A stretch of DNA of 64,000 nucleotides from Proteiniclasticum aestuarii (GCF_017368455.1 NZ_JAFNJU010000001.1:529629-593628), one strand, 5' to 3'. Shown: positions 1 through 9,108, counted from the first letter of the stretch. The notes: generated by a model not told the origin, from the sequence alone. Made by a program: numbers and translations.

Positions 1-951
1 ATCGGGTTCCTCATCAAAGGTGGAATAGATCACTTCTCCATCGATGCTTCTCTGCATATCCGTCACTTCTTCAGGACGCTCATCAATGAGCAGCACAATG
101 ATTTTGATGTCCGGACTGTTCTTTGCGATATTCTGTGCGATCTTTTTCAGTATGGTTGTCTTGCCCGCTTTTGGGGGTGCAACAATGAGACCTCTCTGCC
201 CTTTCCCCATGGGGGCCATGAGATCGATGATTCTTGTGGACAGATCGTTTTCCGAAGGCACTTCCATTCTGATTCTCTCATCCGGATAGATCGGTGTAAG
301 ACGATCAAAATAGGGTCTTCCTACAGATTTCTCAGGGTTTTCTCCATTGATTTTCTCGATGTAGTTGAGACCGGCGAATTTTTCCCCTTCCCTTGGATAT
401 CTTGCATACCCGATGACTTCATCTCCGGTCCTGAGATCGAATCTTCTGATCTGTGGCGGAGAAACATAAATATCATCTGGACTAGTCAAATAATTTTCTC
501 CTCTGAGAAAACCGAAATTATTCATATCGAGGATTTCGAATACACCTTTACAGTCAAACTCGTTGGAGTATTTGATTCTTCTTCCGTCATTTCTGCCTGA
601 TAATCCTGTTTCTCTGTCCTTGGAAGTTTCCTCCCCTTTCCTTGATGCTTCATGGATATTCCGCTTTTCATCCGTTTCCTGTATTTTTTCAGGGGATGGT
701 TCATCTTTCACGCTTTCAGGCTTCTCCTCTTTTTCTTGGGCGTCAGTGCCTTTCGCCTTTATTCCCTCTTGGGTTAAGGATCCCTTCACCTCGTCAACGG
801 AAAGATCTTTTGATTTCATCACTTCATCCAGAATTGAAATCAGTTCCGCTTTCCGATATTTCATGTAGCTTTTCACCTGGTGTTCTTTTGCAAGAACTCT
901 GAGCTCGTCAAGTTTGAGCTTGGACAGCTCTGTAATTTGTTCATTCGCCAT
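1..951 (-). CDS. rho: Transcription termination factor Rho (3' part missing, cut by window edge)
   Basis: Rho is the hexameric RNA-dependent ATPase that terminates transcription. The frame starts at ATG 951 ([14 protein letters not shown]...) with an AGAGGAG site eight bases upstream and runs off the left edge after about 317 codons. Visible parts are the N-terminal Rho helix-loop-helix ([13 protein letters not shown]), a charged Lys/Glu-rich linker typical of Gram-positive Rho, the cold-shock-like RNA-binding domain ([33 protein letters not shown]), and the P-loop APPKAGKTT followed by [14 protein letters not shown]. The Q-loop, R-loop and C-terminus lie outside the window. It is transcribed after pyrG but behind the pyrG terminator and has its own likely promoter. 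Confidence 0.97.
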   Translation of the reverse strand, partial: MANEQITELSKLKLDELRVLAKEHQVKSYMKYRKAELISILDEVMKSKDLSVDEVKGSLTQEGIKAKGTDAQEKEEKPESVKDEPSPEKIQETDEKRNIHEASRKGEETSKDRETGLSGRNDGRRIKYSNEFDCKGVFEILDMNNFGFLRGENYLTSPDDIYVSPPQIRRFDLRTGDEVIGYARYPREGEKFAGLNYIEKINGENPEKSVGRPYFDRLTPIYPDERIRMEVPSENDLSTRIIDLMAPMGKGQRGLIVAPPKAGKTTILKKIAQNIAKNSPDIKIIVLLIDERPEEVTDMQRSIDGEVIYSTFDEEPD

Positions 952-1135
952 ATGCACAGCTCCTCTTTCGGGTTTATTCTTTAGTATTGTTCACTAATAC
1001 ACCATTCCTTATACTTCATGAGGAAATTGCATTAGATTGATGTCTGATGGTTTATCGGAGATTAGGAAATTAGATTTAAATTTTAAAGATTAAAGCAGAA
1101 AATCATGCAGAAAATCAATATTATAAATTGAAATC

Positions 1136-1164
1136 ATCTTATCTCAAAATAACTGAATTGTAAA
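1136..1164 (-). promoter_or_regulatory. Predicted sigma-A promoter for rho
   Basis: On the minus strand TTTACA (1164-1159) and TAAGAT (1141-1136) are separated by exactly 17 bases. It lies downstream of the pyrG terminator and gives rho a leader of about 180 bases. Beyond this promoter and the pyrG terminator I see nothing else in the 312-base gap 952-1263. Confidence 0.55.
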
Positions 1165-1200
1165 GTTTCACTGTGCACACACCCGTCTCAGCCACTGAAA

Positions 1201-1252
1201 AAGAGAATGAAGAAGCAGTGTCTATTAAAGATGCTGCTTCTTCACTCTCTTT
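1201..1252 (-). terminator. Intrinsic terminator of pyrG
   Basis: A stem of about 17 pairs (1201-1218 with 1234-1251, one G-T pair) is followed on the minus strand by a T run. It lies just after the pyrG stop codon. Confidence 0.85.
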
Positions 1253-1263
1253 CATTTAATTCT

Positions 1264-2865
1264 TTACTTGTCCATGGACGCCTTGATGAAATCTCTGAAT
1301 AACGGATGCGGATCTGTCGGTCTACTCTTCAGTTCGGGATGAAACTGTGTAGCCACAAACCATTTATGCTCTGGAATTTCTATGATTTCCACCAGGTTTC
1401 TGCCTGGATTACGCCCCGTGAATCGCATACCCTTCTCCTCGAAACTCCTGATGTATTCATTATTGAACTCATATCGATGCCTATGTCTTTCAAAGATTAC
1501 AGTTTTTCCATAGGCTTCTTCCGCATGAGACCCTTTCTGAAGCTTCGCTTCATATAGACCCAGTCTCATGGTTCCACCAAGCTCATCGATCTGCCTCTGT
1601 TCCAACATAAGATCTATGACAGCATGGCTGGTATGCTTATCGAACTCGCTACTGTGGGCATCTGCATAACCCAGGACATTCCGCGCGAATTCAATGACTG
1701 CTGTCTGCATACCCAGACATATGCCCAGAAACGGGATATTCCTGGTTCTGGCATGCTTAATGGCCAGGATTTTCCCCTCAATGCCTCGGGTTCCGAATCC
1801 ACCTGGCACCAGAATCCCATCCGCCTGATCCAGCATTTCCGACACATTTTCTTTTGTGAGATCCATGGAATTGATCCAGCTGACCTCCACTTCTGCCTCG
1901 TTATGGAGTCCTCCATGGGAAAGCGCTTCCACCACGGAAAGATACGCATCATGGAGCTCCACATATTTTCCCACCAGGGCGATGGTCACCTTCTTGTTCA
2001 GGTGCTTCATGCGATAGACCATATCCACCCACTGGGTGTTGTCGGCATTACCGCAATGAAGATGCAGCTTCTCACACGCCAGTGCATCCAATCCTTCTTT
2101 CTCAAGTAGCAGAGGCACCTCATAGAGAATATCCGCATCAAGATTCTGTATGACTGCTCTGGACTCCACATTGCAGAACAGACCTATTTTATTCTTCATA
2201 TCGGACGACAGCGGCTTTTCGGAGCGACAGACGATAATGTCCGGCTGGATACCTATGCTTCTCAACTCTTTTACACTGTGCTGCGTGGGTTTCGTCTTGA
2301 GTTCTCCCGCTTTCCCGAGGAAGGGTACAAGCGTCACATGTATGAACAGCACATTTTCCTCACCCACATCATATTTGATCTGCCTGATGGCCTCCAAAAA
2401 CGGCAGTGACTCGATATCCCCCACGGTGCCGCCGATTTCCGTTATGATCACATCCACATCCTGACTATGGGATGCACTGAAGATTTTCTCCTTGATCTCA
2501 TTGGTGATATGAGGAATGACCTGTACGGTACCACCGAGGTATTCTCCTTTTCTTTCCTTGTTGATCACGTTCCAGTAGACTCTGCCCGTGGTGACATTGC
2601 TGTCCTGCGAAAGATTTTCATCAATGAATCTTTCGTAGTGCCCCAAATCCAGATCAGTTTCAGCACCGTCATCTGTAACAAACACTTCTCCATGCTGATA
2701 GGGACTCATGGTGCCCGGATCCACATTCAGATAAGGATCGAATTTCTGCAGCGTCACCTTCAGACCTCTGTTTTTCAGAAGTCTCCCCAGTGATGCGGCG
2801 GTGATTCCTTTTCCTAAAGATGAAACCACTCCACCGGTGACAAAAATGTACTTTGTATTCTTCAT
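1264..2865 (-). CDS. pyrG: CTP synthase
   Basis: CTP synthase makes CTP from UTP, ATP and glutamine. The N-terminal synthetase domain opens with [16 protein letters not shown], including the ATP-binding loop, and the C-terminal class I glutamine amidotransferase domain carries the nucleophile elbow GICLGMQ and the late His/Glu pair (QFHPE). Length from the chosen start is 533 residues, normal for the family. An upstream in-frame Met at 2892 is rejected, because the ATG at 2865 has a GGGAGG site with proper spacing and begins exactly where family members begin. A DUF1934 gene lies upstream and rho downstream. I do not see the CU-rich leader terminator used for pyrG attenuation in Bacillus. Confidence 0.97.
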   Translation of the reverse strand: MKNTKYIFVTGGVVSSLGKGITAASLGRLLKNRGLKVTLQKFDPYLNVDPGTMSPYQHGEVFVTDDGAETDLDLGHYERFIDENLSQDSNVTTGRVYWNVINKERKGEYLGGTVQVIPHITNEIKEKIFSASHSQDVDVIITEIGGTVGDIESLPFLEAIRQIKYDVGEENVLFIHVTLVPFLGKAGELKTKPTQHSVKELRSIGIQPDIIVCRSEKPLSSDMKNKIGLFCNVESRAVIQNLDADILYEVPLLLEKEGLDALACEKLHLHCGNADNTQWVDMVYRMKHLNKKVTIALVGKYVELHDAYLSVVEALSHGGLHNEAEVEVSWINSMDLTKENVSEMLDQADGILVPGGFGTRGIEGKILAIKHARTRNIPFLGICLGMQTAVIEFARNVLGYADAHSSEFDKHTSHAVIDLMLEQRQIDELGGTMRLGLYEAKLQKGSHAEEAYGKTVIFERHRHRYEFNNEYIRSFEEKGMRFTGRNPGRNLVEIIEIPEHKWFVATQFHPELKSRPTDPHPLFRDFIKASMDK

Positions 2866-2885
2866 AAAAATTCCTCCCAGAACTC

Positions 2886-2913
2886 TTGACAAGTATTTTG
2901 TGTTTGGTATAAT
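2886..2913 (+). promoter_or_regulatory. Consensus promoter pointing away from pyrG, possibly for a short antisense RNA
   Basis: TTGACA (2886-2891) and TATAAT (2908-2913) are perfect consensus hexamers 16 bases apart on the plus strand. No plus-strand gene follows before 3640. An inverted repeat at 2923-2940 and a terminator-like hairpin at 2968-3008 follow directly, so a transcript of roughly 90-95 bases antisense to the pyrG leader is possible. Confidence 0.45.
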
Positions 2914-2922
2914 AGGAATTAC

Positions 2923-2940
2923 CCCATTAAATATAATGGG
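2923..2940. repeat. Perfect 7-bp inverted repeat in the pyrG leader
   Basis: CCCATTA (2923-2929) and TAATGGG (2934-2940) are perfect complements around AATA. The flanks repeat TGTTTGGTA directly (2901-2909 and 2946-2954). It could be an operator or an RNA hairpin; neither is proven. Confidence 0.5.
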
Positions 2941-2967
2941 ATTAGTGTTTGGTAAATTAAATATAAA

Positions 2968-3012
2968 AATAATGATAGCATAGTTTTATCCATACTGCTA
3001 CCATTATTTTTG
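2968..3012. terminator. Bidirectional hairpin between the DUF1934 gene and pyrG
   Basis: A 13-base arm (2968-2980) pairs with 2996-3008 with one mismatch and a 15-base loop. T-rich sequence follows on both strands. On the minus strand it ends the DUF1934 transcript, and on the plus strand it would end a transcript from the 2886 promoter. Confidence 0.65.
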
Positions 3013-3029
3013 TATTTGTTTGCCTTTTT

Positions 3030-3437
3030 TTAATTTCTTGTGATTCTGATCCTCATTTCATTTCGGTCAGCCTGATCTCCTGCGATCTCCAGGCGATACC
3101 TGATGTAGATATCAATCTGTTTTCCCTGTCGTCCGACGCTCAGTTCATCCGTCTCCAATGCCATAGACATGGCCCCCTCATTCATTCTGTAGACAAAATT
3201 ATCTCTATATTTTTCCTTGAAAATCATTTTGGATCTGATGTTTCCGGTTCGTATGATTTCAAGATGGTTGTCATTGATGATGAGGACTGTCTTTACCCCT
3301 TCCATTCCTGTAAGCACACTTTCATTGTATGCTATATGGGTTTCCTTCTCTTTCTCCATGAGGCTTCCAAGATAAACCACCTCTATAGGATCTTCATTCT
3401 GCCTGTTGTTTTTCACTTCAATCTTCACTTTTTCCAT
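3030..3437 (-). CDS. DUF1934 (YwiB-like) beta-barrel protein
   Basis: The 135-residue protein matches the DUF1934/YwiB family of small calycin-like beta-barrel proteins of unknown function in Firmicutes. Visible hallmarks are the N-terminal charged strand (MEKVKIEVKNNR), the central IAYNESVLTGMEGVKT segment and the closing strand IDIYIRYRLEI. No signal peptide or membrane segment is present. The start is ATG 3437 behind a GAGGTG site. The hairpin at 2968-3008 probably ends its transcript before pyrG. The substrate or partner is unknown. Confidence 0.8.
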   Translation of the reverse strand: MEKVKIEVKNNRQNEDPIEVVYLGSLMEKEKETHIAYNESVLTGMEGVKTVLIINDNHLEIIRTGNIRSKMIFKEKYRDNFVYRMNEGAMSMALETDELSVGRQGKQIDIYIRYRLEIAGDQADRNEMRIRITRN

Positions 3438-3639
3438 TTCCGCACCTCTATCTCAAAGCATTCCGCTATATTTTTAAGAATCCCTGCCAAAAAACTTCAC
3501 AACTCTTTAATATTTATATTATAAACTAAAATAGATCTCTTATCAGTAATTATCTCATTGCGTACTATGATGTTCCCTATTGAGAAATACTGGATTTCAG
3601 GCAATAATAGTAATAATAAGAATATATGAGGTGCAACGC

Positions 3640-4791
3640 ATGAGAGCATTAATTCTGTCTGTATCGACAGGCGGCGGGCATGGAAAGGCGGCTGAGGCAA
3701 TCAGAGAATCGATCCTCCTGAATGAACCCGATTCCGAGGTTACGATCATCGATACCATAAAATACATCAGCCCCTTTCTGGACAAGCTTGTGGTAGGAAC
3801 GTACCTGAAAAGCATTCGCCATTATCCATCTTTTTTTAAATATCTCTACAAACACTCAGACGAAGATGGTCGCTTCATCAAATCCTCGACCATCGGCAAT
3901 GATTATATCACCAAGCAGCTTTATCCCACGATCATGGAATTTGACCCGGACATCATTGTCGCCACACACGCTTTCACCGCACAGGTATTGTCGATTCTGC
4001 GGAAAAAATTCGGATGGCAGAAACCTTCCCTTGTGGTGATGACCGATTATGCCTCCCACGCTTTCTGGGTCCACAGAAATGTGGACGCCTATGTGGTTTC
4101 AAACGAAGACATGGTCCGGGAACTGGTATTGCGGGGCAGAAACCCAGAGATGATCTTCCCATACGGAATCCCCGTTTCCCAGGATTTTCTGAAAAGAAGA
4201 CCGAAGGAGGAAATCTGTAAGGAACTGAATCTGAATCCTCAGACGAAGACACTGACCATCGTAGGTGGCAGTCTCGGCATCGGAAACATCATAGAGATCA
4301 TTGAAGAGGTCATGAACCTCTCATCGGATTTCCAGGCACTGGTTCTGACAGGTAGCAACAGTAAACTTTACGATAAGGTCACAGATCTCAGCAAAGACTG
4401 CCAGCGATGCATTCTTCCTCTCCACTATTATGATAAGATGAATGACATTTTGAGCATCACGGATCTGCTCATCACAAAACCCGGGGGACTTACCATTACT
4501 GAGAGTTTTATTACAGGCACACCCATGGCGATCTACACAGCCATCCCTGGGCACGAAGTGCAGAATGCGGATTATCTCTTCAGACACCATCTGGCTGTAG
4601 ACCTGGGAACCGGCGAGAACTGCGGCAGCATCATCGAGAACATTCTGCAGAACGAGGTTGAACTGGAAAATCTGAAAACCCGTTCACGAGCCAACGGGAA
4701 ACCCGAAGCGGCACAGAACATCTACAATCTGGCCCGAAGACTCATCAGCGAGAAAAACGACAGTCACCTGGGAGAACTCGCGGAGCTATAA
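3640..4791 (+). CDS. Diacylglycerol glucosyl/galactosyltransferase-like GT28 protein (MGDG synthase/UgtP family)
   Basis: The protein has the two-domain GT-B layout of processive diacylglycerol glycosyltransferases. The N-terminal MGDG-synthase domain begins with ILSVSTGGGHGKAAEAI, and the C-terminal GT28 domain contains IVGGSLGIGN and the nucleotide-sugar signature ITKPGGLTITES. Such enzymes add sugars to diacylglycerol at the inner membrane face to make glycolipids or the lipoteichoic acid anchor. The start is ATG 3640 behind a GAGGTG site; an earlier in-frame Met at 3580 has no ribosome site. A paralogue lies at 53333-54442. The exact sugar and acceptor cannot be read from sequence. It converges on the group II intron. 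Confidence 0.85.
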   Translation: MRALILSVSTGGGHGKAAEAIRESILLNEPDSEVTIIDTIKYISPFLDKLVVGTYLKSIRHYPSFFKYLYKHSDEDGRFIKSSTIGNDYITKQLYPTIMEFDPDIIVATHAFTAQVLSILRKKFGWQKPSLVVMTDYASHAFWVHRNVDAYVVSNEDMVRELVLRGRNPEMIFPYGIPVSQDFLKRRPKEEICKELNLNPQTKTLTIVGGSLGIGNIIEIIEEVMNLSSDFQALVLTGSNSKLYDKVTDLSKDCQRCILPLHYYDKMNDILSITDLLITKPGGLTITESFITGTPMAIYTAIPGHEVQNADYLFRHHLAVDLGTGENCGSIIENILQNEVELENLKTRSRANGKPEAAQNIYNLARRLISEKNDSHLGELAEL

Positions 4792-4858
4792 TTCGTCAGT
4801 GAAATAATAATGATTAATCGGGTAGAGTTGGCGGTCCCTGACCGCTTCCCCCTCCCAC

Positions 4859-4891
4859 AGCACCAGTACGTACCGTTCGGTATACGGCGCT
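4859..4891 (-). ncRNA. Group II intron domain V
   Basis: This is the catalytic hairpin near the 3' end of the intron. The strand reading AGCGCCGTATACC pairs with GGTACGTACTGGTGCT, with the characteristic bulge before the GNRA-like GAAC loop. Domain VI (4817-4858) follows, containing the GCGGT/ACCGC stem. Confidence 0.85.
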
Positions 4892-4900
4892 TTCAATAGT

Positions 4901-6316
4901 TTACAAACATAATTTTGTACGTTGACACTGCTTGCTGAACGACATATAACCTTTTAATTCCAATTCCTCATTCGTGAGAGTCTTGGCTAGAATAGGGCTA
5001 TTGGAGATTCTCCAGTAGCCTTTTCTCGTATCGGCATATTCCCACGCTTTCGGTCTAGGGATTCCATACAACATGAGCTTTTTGAGTCTGGTTCTGACTC
5101 GTTTCCACTGTTTCCAGTACCACATTCTGATTCTCCGTCTCATCCATTGGTCGATCTTTTCCAATGCGGACTTCACGTCCGCGATTCGGTAGTAATTGAC
5201 CCATCCTCTCAGCATAGCATTGAGCCTCTTTATTCTTGCTGTTTCTCCTACGCCGTCGCTTCTTCCGGTTCTTTCCTTTATCTTCACCTTCAGTTTCTGC
5301 AGGGATTTCGGATGTATCCTGACTCCCGCCTTTTTCTTCTTCTGGTAGAAGCTGAACCCGAGAAATTTCACTTTATTCATGTATACAGCCTGCGTCTTGT
5401 CTCTGTTCACTTTCAGATTCAGTTCTCTTTCGATGAAGTTCGAGACGCTTTCTTTGACTCTATTTGCTGCTTTTCTTGTCTTGACGAATATCACAAGGTC
5501 ATCAGCATACCTCACAAACCGGAGTCCTCTCTGTCCGAGTTCGGAATCCAGCCTGTTCAGCATGATATTGCTCAGCAGTGGTGAAAGCGGGCCACCCTGG
5601 GGTACCCCCAGGTCCGTTTTCTCAAACTTCTGCTCCACCACCACACCTGCTTTCAGATATTTATGGATTAGAGATACTACTCTGCTGTCTTTCACTGTAT
5701 CACTGATTATCTGTATCAGTCTGCTCTGGTTCACTGTGTCAAAGAACTTTTCCAGGTCCATATCCACCACCCATTTGTAGCCGTCATCCAGATATTCCTT
5801 ACAGCGTCTGATTGCTCCATGTGCACTTCTCCCAGGTCTGTATCCAAAGCTGTTTTCGGAGAATTGGGGTTCAAACAGTGGTGTCAGTTTGATGACCATC
5901 GCCTGCTGAACCATCCTGTCCACAACGGTTGGAATCCCAAGCTTGCGCTTGGAACCATCATCTTTGGGAATTTCCACCCTTCTTACGGGGTGTGGTTTGT
6001 ACTTGCCATTCAGAAGAGCATTTCTGAGTTCTCCGCCATGCTCCAGCATGAAAGCGTCCATTTCGGATACACGCATCCCGTCTATTCCATGACTCCCTCT
6101 GTTCTTCTTCACTCTCTTTCTGGCCTCGTTCAGATTCTCCACGGAGATGATATCTCCGAGTAGCCCTTGTACAGTTATGCTGTTGGTGTCGATTCTCTCA
6201 TTCATCTCCAGACTTCTATACACTTCTGCCTTACCTTCCTGTTCCACAGTATTCTCTTTCAGATAGTCTTCCATATGAAGTTGTCTGTACTCTGCAAAGT
6301 CCTGAGTAAATTTCAA
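4901..6316 (-). CDS. ltrA: Group II intron reverse transcriptase/maturase
   Basis: The intron-encoded protein splices the intron and copies it into DNA targets. The reverse transcriptase core shows RKLGIPTVVDRMVQQA, FGYRPGRSAHGAI, DMDLEKFFDTVNQ, GVPQGGPLSPLLSN and the catalytic RYADD motif near residue 270. The C-terminal maturase (GIIM) domain shows LNAMLRGWVNYYRIAD. There is no HNH endonuclease, as expected for class C or D. I chose TTG 6316 because AGGAGG sits eight bases upstream; a GTG at 6325 overlaps that site. The length of about 471 residues is normal and the frame is intact. Confidence 0.95.
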   Translation of the reverse strand: MKFTQDFAEYRQLHMEDYLKENTVEQEGKAEVYRSLEMNERIDTNSITVQGLLGDIISVENLNEARKRVKKNRGSHGIDGMRVSEMDAFMLEHGGELRNALLNGKYKPHPVRRVEIPKDDGSKRKLGIPTVVDRMVQQAMVIKLTPLFEPQFSENSFGYRPGRSAHGAIRRCKEYLDDGYKWVVDMDLEKFFDTVNQSRLIQIISDTVKDSRVVSLIHKYLKAGVVVEQKFEKTDLGVPQGGPLSPLLSNIMLNRLDSELGQRGLRFVRYADDLVIFVKTRKAANRVKESVSNFIERELNLKVNRDKTQAVYMNKVKFLGFSFYQKKKKAGVRIHPKSLQKLKVKIKERTGRSDGVGETARIKRLNAMLRGWVNYYRIADVKSALEKIDQWMRRRIRMWYWKQWKRVRTRLKKLMLYGIPRPKAWEYADTRKGYWRISNSPILAKTLTNEELELKGYMSFSKQCQRTKLCL

Positions 6317-6715
6317 GTTCTTCACCTCCTATGATTCGGTCCTTTCCTGGCGTGCGCCAGGTACTACGACCTCTGCTGACTTCTCACGACGAACCTTTTT
6401 CAACCATGTCGAGAAATTCATCTCTTCCATGTCCGTGAGATCTCCCCGGGTAAGAGTGCACTCTTTCCTTCCATATATCTGCCACATTTACACTGAATCT
6501 TTTCGGATAGCTATCGGGCTTTGATTTGTTTAGCAATCTCACCCAGATTCATATGCCTGATGTGATTTCTGTACGTCAGACCGGAAGTTTGCCACCGGCT
6601 TCCTTCAGCTGCACCTCGCGGTGTAAAGCCTTGCCTTGAGCTATGTGCTTGGCGCTATCAGCCCGCACTCGGGACTTTCACTCGTTAGATTGCACCCATG
6701 CCGGGCACACCTAAA

Positions 6716-6752
6716 ATGAGGGAGCGGTGCAGATGCACCACTCCCTCGCTTC
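6716..6752 (-). terminator. Intrinsic terminator of ispE, serving as intron target
   Basis: On the minus strand GAGGGAGTGGTGCA pairs with TGCACCGCTCCCTC, and ATTTTAG follows before the intron starts. It lies just after the ispE stop codon. Confidence 0.85.
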
Positions 6753-6770
6753 ATATTTCTGGATTCAGGA

Positions 6771-7640
6771 TTAAATCGTACTCGTGAGAATCACTTCATT
6801 GTTGTTTCTGTTCAATGCTCTGGCTGCATTTTCCGCAGCGCTGACATCTCGAAAGATCCCGTAGATCGTCGGACCACTTCCACTCATCAGCGTCACAATA
6901 GATCCGCTGCGCGACAGCATCTTTTTGATGCTTTTCAGAATAGGGTATCTGGGCAGCACCACATTTTCCAGAAGATTTCTGGAATAGTAGTTCACACCAT
7001 TTAAATCATCATCCTCCATCGCTTTTATGAGCTTTTCCGTCTCTACATGTCTGTTGATTTTATCCAGTTCAAATAAACCATAAGCTTCCTTTGTCGAAAC
7101 ACCAAAAGATGGTTTCACAAGCAGGATTGTGTAGCCTCTGAACGGCTTCAGCTGCGTCACCACTTCTCCAACGCCTTCACAAAGACAGGTTCCTCCTACG
7201 ATGCAGTACGGAACGTCCGCTCCAAGTTTCAGGCCTTCTACCATAAGTTCTTCCGTGGACATTTTCAGATCAAAGAGTTCATTCATCCCTTTCAGAACCG
7301 CAGCAGCGTCAGCACTGCCTCCGGCGAGCCCTGCCGCCACCGGAATCCTCTTTGTGATATCGATGCGTACTCCCTTGCTGATGCCTTTTGTGTCCATCAG
7401 AAGCTTCGCGGCCTTATAGGCGATATTCCGCTCATCAACAGGTACATACGCCTTGTTGCATGTGAGCATGATCCCTTCTTCCATTTCCTCCATGACGATA
7501 TCATCATGAAGATCCACATTCTGCATGACCATCTCCAGGAGATGATATCCATCTTCCCTTTTCCCCACTATATCCAGAGAAAGATTGATTTTGGCAAAAG
7601 CCTTAATTAACACTCGACCACCTGCTTTATCTTTATTCAT
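6771..7640 (-). CDS. ispE: 4-diphosphocytidyl-2-C-methyl-D-erythritol kinase
   Basis: IspE is the GHMP-family kinase of the non-mevalonate (MEP) isoprenoid pathway. The N-terminus AFAKINLSLDIVGKREDGYHLLEMVM and the ATP-binding loop PVAAGLAGGSADAAA are diagnostic, and the third motif LMSGSGPTIYGIF is near the C-terminus. Full length is about 289 residues. A GTG at 7613 has a closer AGGTGG site and may be the true start, giving VLIKAFAKINLS; the ATG at 7640 has only a crowded GAAGG. veg lies upstream, as in Bacillus. A group II intron sits immediately beyond its terminator but does not disrupt the gene. Confidence 0.95.
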   Translation of the reverse strand: MNKDKAGGRVLIKAFAKINLSLDIVGKREDGYHLLEMVMQNVDLHDDIVMEEMEEGIMLTCNKAYVPVDERNIAYKAAKLLMDTKGISKGVRIDITKRIPVAAGLAGGSADAAAVLKGMNELFDLKMSTEELMVEGLKLGADVPYCIVGGTCLCEGVGEVVTQLKPFRGYTILLVKPSFGVSTKEAYGLFELDKINRHVETEKLIKAMEDDDLNGVNYYSRNLLENVVLPRYPILKSIKKMLSRSGSIVTLMSGSGPTIYGIFRDVSAAENAARALNRNNNEVILTSTI

Positions 7641-7686
7641 CCTTCATTATGACAAATCTCACCTGATATTTCCACAAAAAAATAAA

Positions 7687-7704
7687 GTACCGGAATACCG
7701 GTAC
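7687..7704 (-). terminator. Intrinsic terminator of veg
   Basis: GTACCGG (7687-7693) and CCGGTAC (7698-7704) form a perfect 7-bp stem with a 4-base loop. On the minus strand TTTATTTTTTT follows. It separates veg from ispE. Confidence 0.85.
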
Positions 7705-7714
7705 CATGTACATA

Positions 7715-7951
7715 CTAATTCTTGTATGAAAGTGTCACTGTTTTGGTCAGTACATCAGAGTAGCTGAAACTGACGCACCCTTTCGCTTCGTTATCAAGTC
7801 TTACTACGAAAATACTAGGGTATACATTTTCAATGGTTCCTGTACTCTCGTACATTTTCCTTCTACCCACATTAGCTTTGAGTTTCACATCTCTGCCTAC
7901 GTTTCTTTCGATTTCGTTCTTAATATCTGTAATATTGTTGTAATATTCCAT
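7715..7951 (-). CDS. veg: Veg family protein (DUF1021)
   Basis: The protein of about 78 residues matches Veg, a small conserved Firmicutes protein linked in Bacillus to biofilm gene expression. Characteristic segments are DIKNEIERNVGRDVKLKANVGRRK and ENVYPSIFVVRL. ATG 7951 (MEYYNNITDI) is preferred over 7969 because AAGGTG lies at good spacing. Its position upstream of ispE repeats the Bacillus order. No membrane segment or cofactor motif is visible. Confidence 0.88.
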   Translation of the reverse strand: MEYYNNITDIKNEIERNVGRDVKLKANVGRRKMYESTGTIENVYPSIFVVRLDNEAKGCVSFSYSDVLTKTVTLSYKN

Positions 7952-8088
7952 CAAAACACCTTCTTCCAAATACCATTATACAGGGTTTCGGCCTTGATGT
8001 CAAATTGTTAACTTTTAATATTATCACCAGCACAAGCCGTTGTCAATAGTTAACAAAAAATTAATTTTATATTTCTGATGAAAGAAAA

Positions 8089-8133
8089 AAAGCATGAAAT
8101 TCCTCTTCACTGAAAGTGGAATTTTCATGCTTT
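8089..8133 (-). terminator. Intrinsic terminator of the NusG-II/Gx transporter operon
   Basis: AAAGCATGAAA (8089-8099) pairs with TTTTCATGCTTT (8122-8133), with an inner CACT/AGTG hairpin. A T run follows on the minus strand. Confidence 0.8.
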
Positions 8134-8147
8134 CTCAATAGGGTTCA

Positions 8148-8702
8148 TCATTGTTTTCGGATGAAAATCTCTTCTTCCTTCAATCTACTGATCTTATTCA
8201 CCGCTTTAATCCTGCTCATATGTCCAATGATGTAATTGGCAGTGATGCCGATGAATATTCCTGTACCGATTCCGATAAAGGTAAGGACAGGCAGATACAT
8301 CATGACGGTCCAGTTTCTTACGATATAGGACGCCACCAGCAGCTGACCGATGTTATGACTCACCGCTCCCGCTCCGCTGACTCCGATGATACTCACTTTA
8401 TCCTTCAGAAGATTCTTGATCATAGCCATGGACAGAAGACTCAGAAGCCCTCCACTTAAACTGAAGAGAAAAGACGACAGGGTTCCACCGAACATGGTGG
8501 CAAGCGCCACTCTCATGACCACCACAACCACCGTGGACCGAAAGCCCAGTATATAGAGTGAAATGATGGTGAAGATGTTCGCCAGTCCAAGCTTAGCACC
8601 CGGAATCCCTATAGGCACGGGAATCATTCCTTCGATCACATGAAGAACCAATGCCTGCGCCACTATAAGAGAGATGAAGATCATTTTTGTTGTCTTATTC
8701 AT
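8148..8702 (-). CDS. Gx transporter family protein (heptaprenyl diphosphate synthase component I-like)
   Basis: This is a polytopic membrane protein of the Gx_transp family, often annotated as heptaprenyl diphosphate synthase component I. About five hydrophobic segments are visible, with the Gly-rich IPGAKLGLANIFTIISLY and GAGAVSHNIGQLL motifs of the family. ATG 8702 (MNKTTKMIFISL) overlaps the last bases of the upstream NusG-II gene, so translation is probably coupled; longer in-frame starts fall inside that gene. Family members commonly sit beside NusG-domain-II and FMN-binding proteins in flavin electron-transfer loci. The transported substrate is unknown; a role in quinone or flavin supply is inference. 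Confidence 0.8.
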   Translation of the reverse strand: MNKTTKMIFISLIVAQALVLHVIEGMIPVPIGIPGAKLGLANIFTIISLYILGFRSTVVVVVMRVALATMFGGTLSSFLFSLSGGLLSLLSMAMIKNLLKDKVSIIGVSGAGAVSHNIGQLLVASYIVRNWTVMMYLPVLTFIGIGTGIFIGITANYIIGHMSRIKAVNKISRLKEEEIFIRKQ

Positions 8703-9108
8703 GGTGGTCACTTGCCCATCCTGTGATAATGTCTTCATCATCTGCATCCGGTTTCTCTCCTTTGACTTCAATCACAATCCTGTTTGGAAGGCAGACGATG
8801 GTTTCACCGGCTCTTGAGATGTACTCAGGTGAGTAACATACCTTATCCGGGCAGTCCGCTTCGTACATGCCCACCTTCTCCTCTATGATTTCCACAATAT
8901 TCACACCTAAATCAGTTTCAATTCTGATTTCTTCTCTTCCTGTATGTCCAGTCAGCTGTCTGGTCTCATACAGCTCTCCCTGTACTTTGATTTCAACATA
9001 ATATCCACCCGAGTTCGCTCGAGCCTGTAATGTGAAGATCAAGGCAGGTATAAAAGAAGCGATGACAAAGAGACTGATGATGATAACGTCCCATTTTTTC
9101 ACTTTCAT
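8695..9108 (-). CDS. NusG domain II-containing exported/membrane-anchored protein
   Basis: The 137-residue protein has one N-terminal membrane segment (VIIISLFVIASFIPALIF) and a NusG domain II-like beta fold. The family motif includes VGMYEADCPDKVCYSPEYISRAGETIVCLPNRIVIEV, whose C-P-D-K-V-C pair could bind metal or form a disulfide. Despite the name it is not a transcription factor; it faces outside. It precedes and overlaps the Gx transporter gene. A GGGAGTAGGG site precedes ATG 9108. Together with the adjacent FMN lipoprotein it resembles extracellular electron-transfer loci. Confidence 0.8.
   Translation of the reverse strand: MKVKKWDVIIISLFVIASFIPALIFTLQARANSGGYYVEIKVQGELYETRQLTGHTGREEIRIETDLGVNIVEIIEEKVGMYEADCPDKVCYSPEYISRAGETIVCLPNRIVIEVKGEKPDADDEDIITGWASDHHE

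Larger units (their letters stand above)
4817..6710 (-). mobile_element. Complete group II intron, probably class C, inserted behind the ispE terminator
   Basis: The RNA begins at 6710 with GTGTGCCCGGCATGGG, the standard group II 5' end. It contains an intact maturase gene, then a domain V hairpin at 4859-4891 (33 nt, GCGCCGT paired with TGGTGC) and domain VI, ending CTACCCGAT at 4817. The 5' exon side is a strong intrinsic terminator hairpin followed by ATTTTAG. Insertion immediately after a terminator stem-loop is the hallmark of class IIC introns. Both ends and the reverse transcriptase active site are intact, so it may still be mobile. The class is inferred from the site and the compact domain V, not from phylogeny. 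Confidence 0.92.

Noticed and set aside
2866..2970. Bacillus-type pyrG reiterative-transcription attenuator
   Set aside because: A G run could start the transcript, but no leader terminator with a CU-rich strand is present before the ribosome site.
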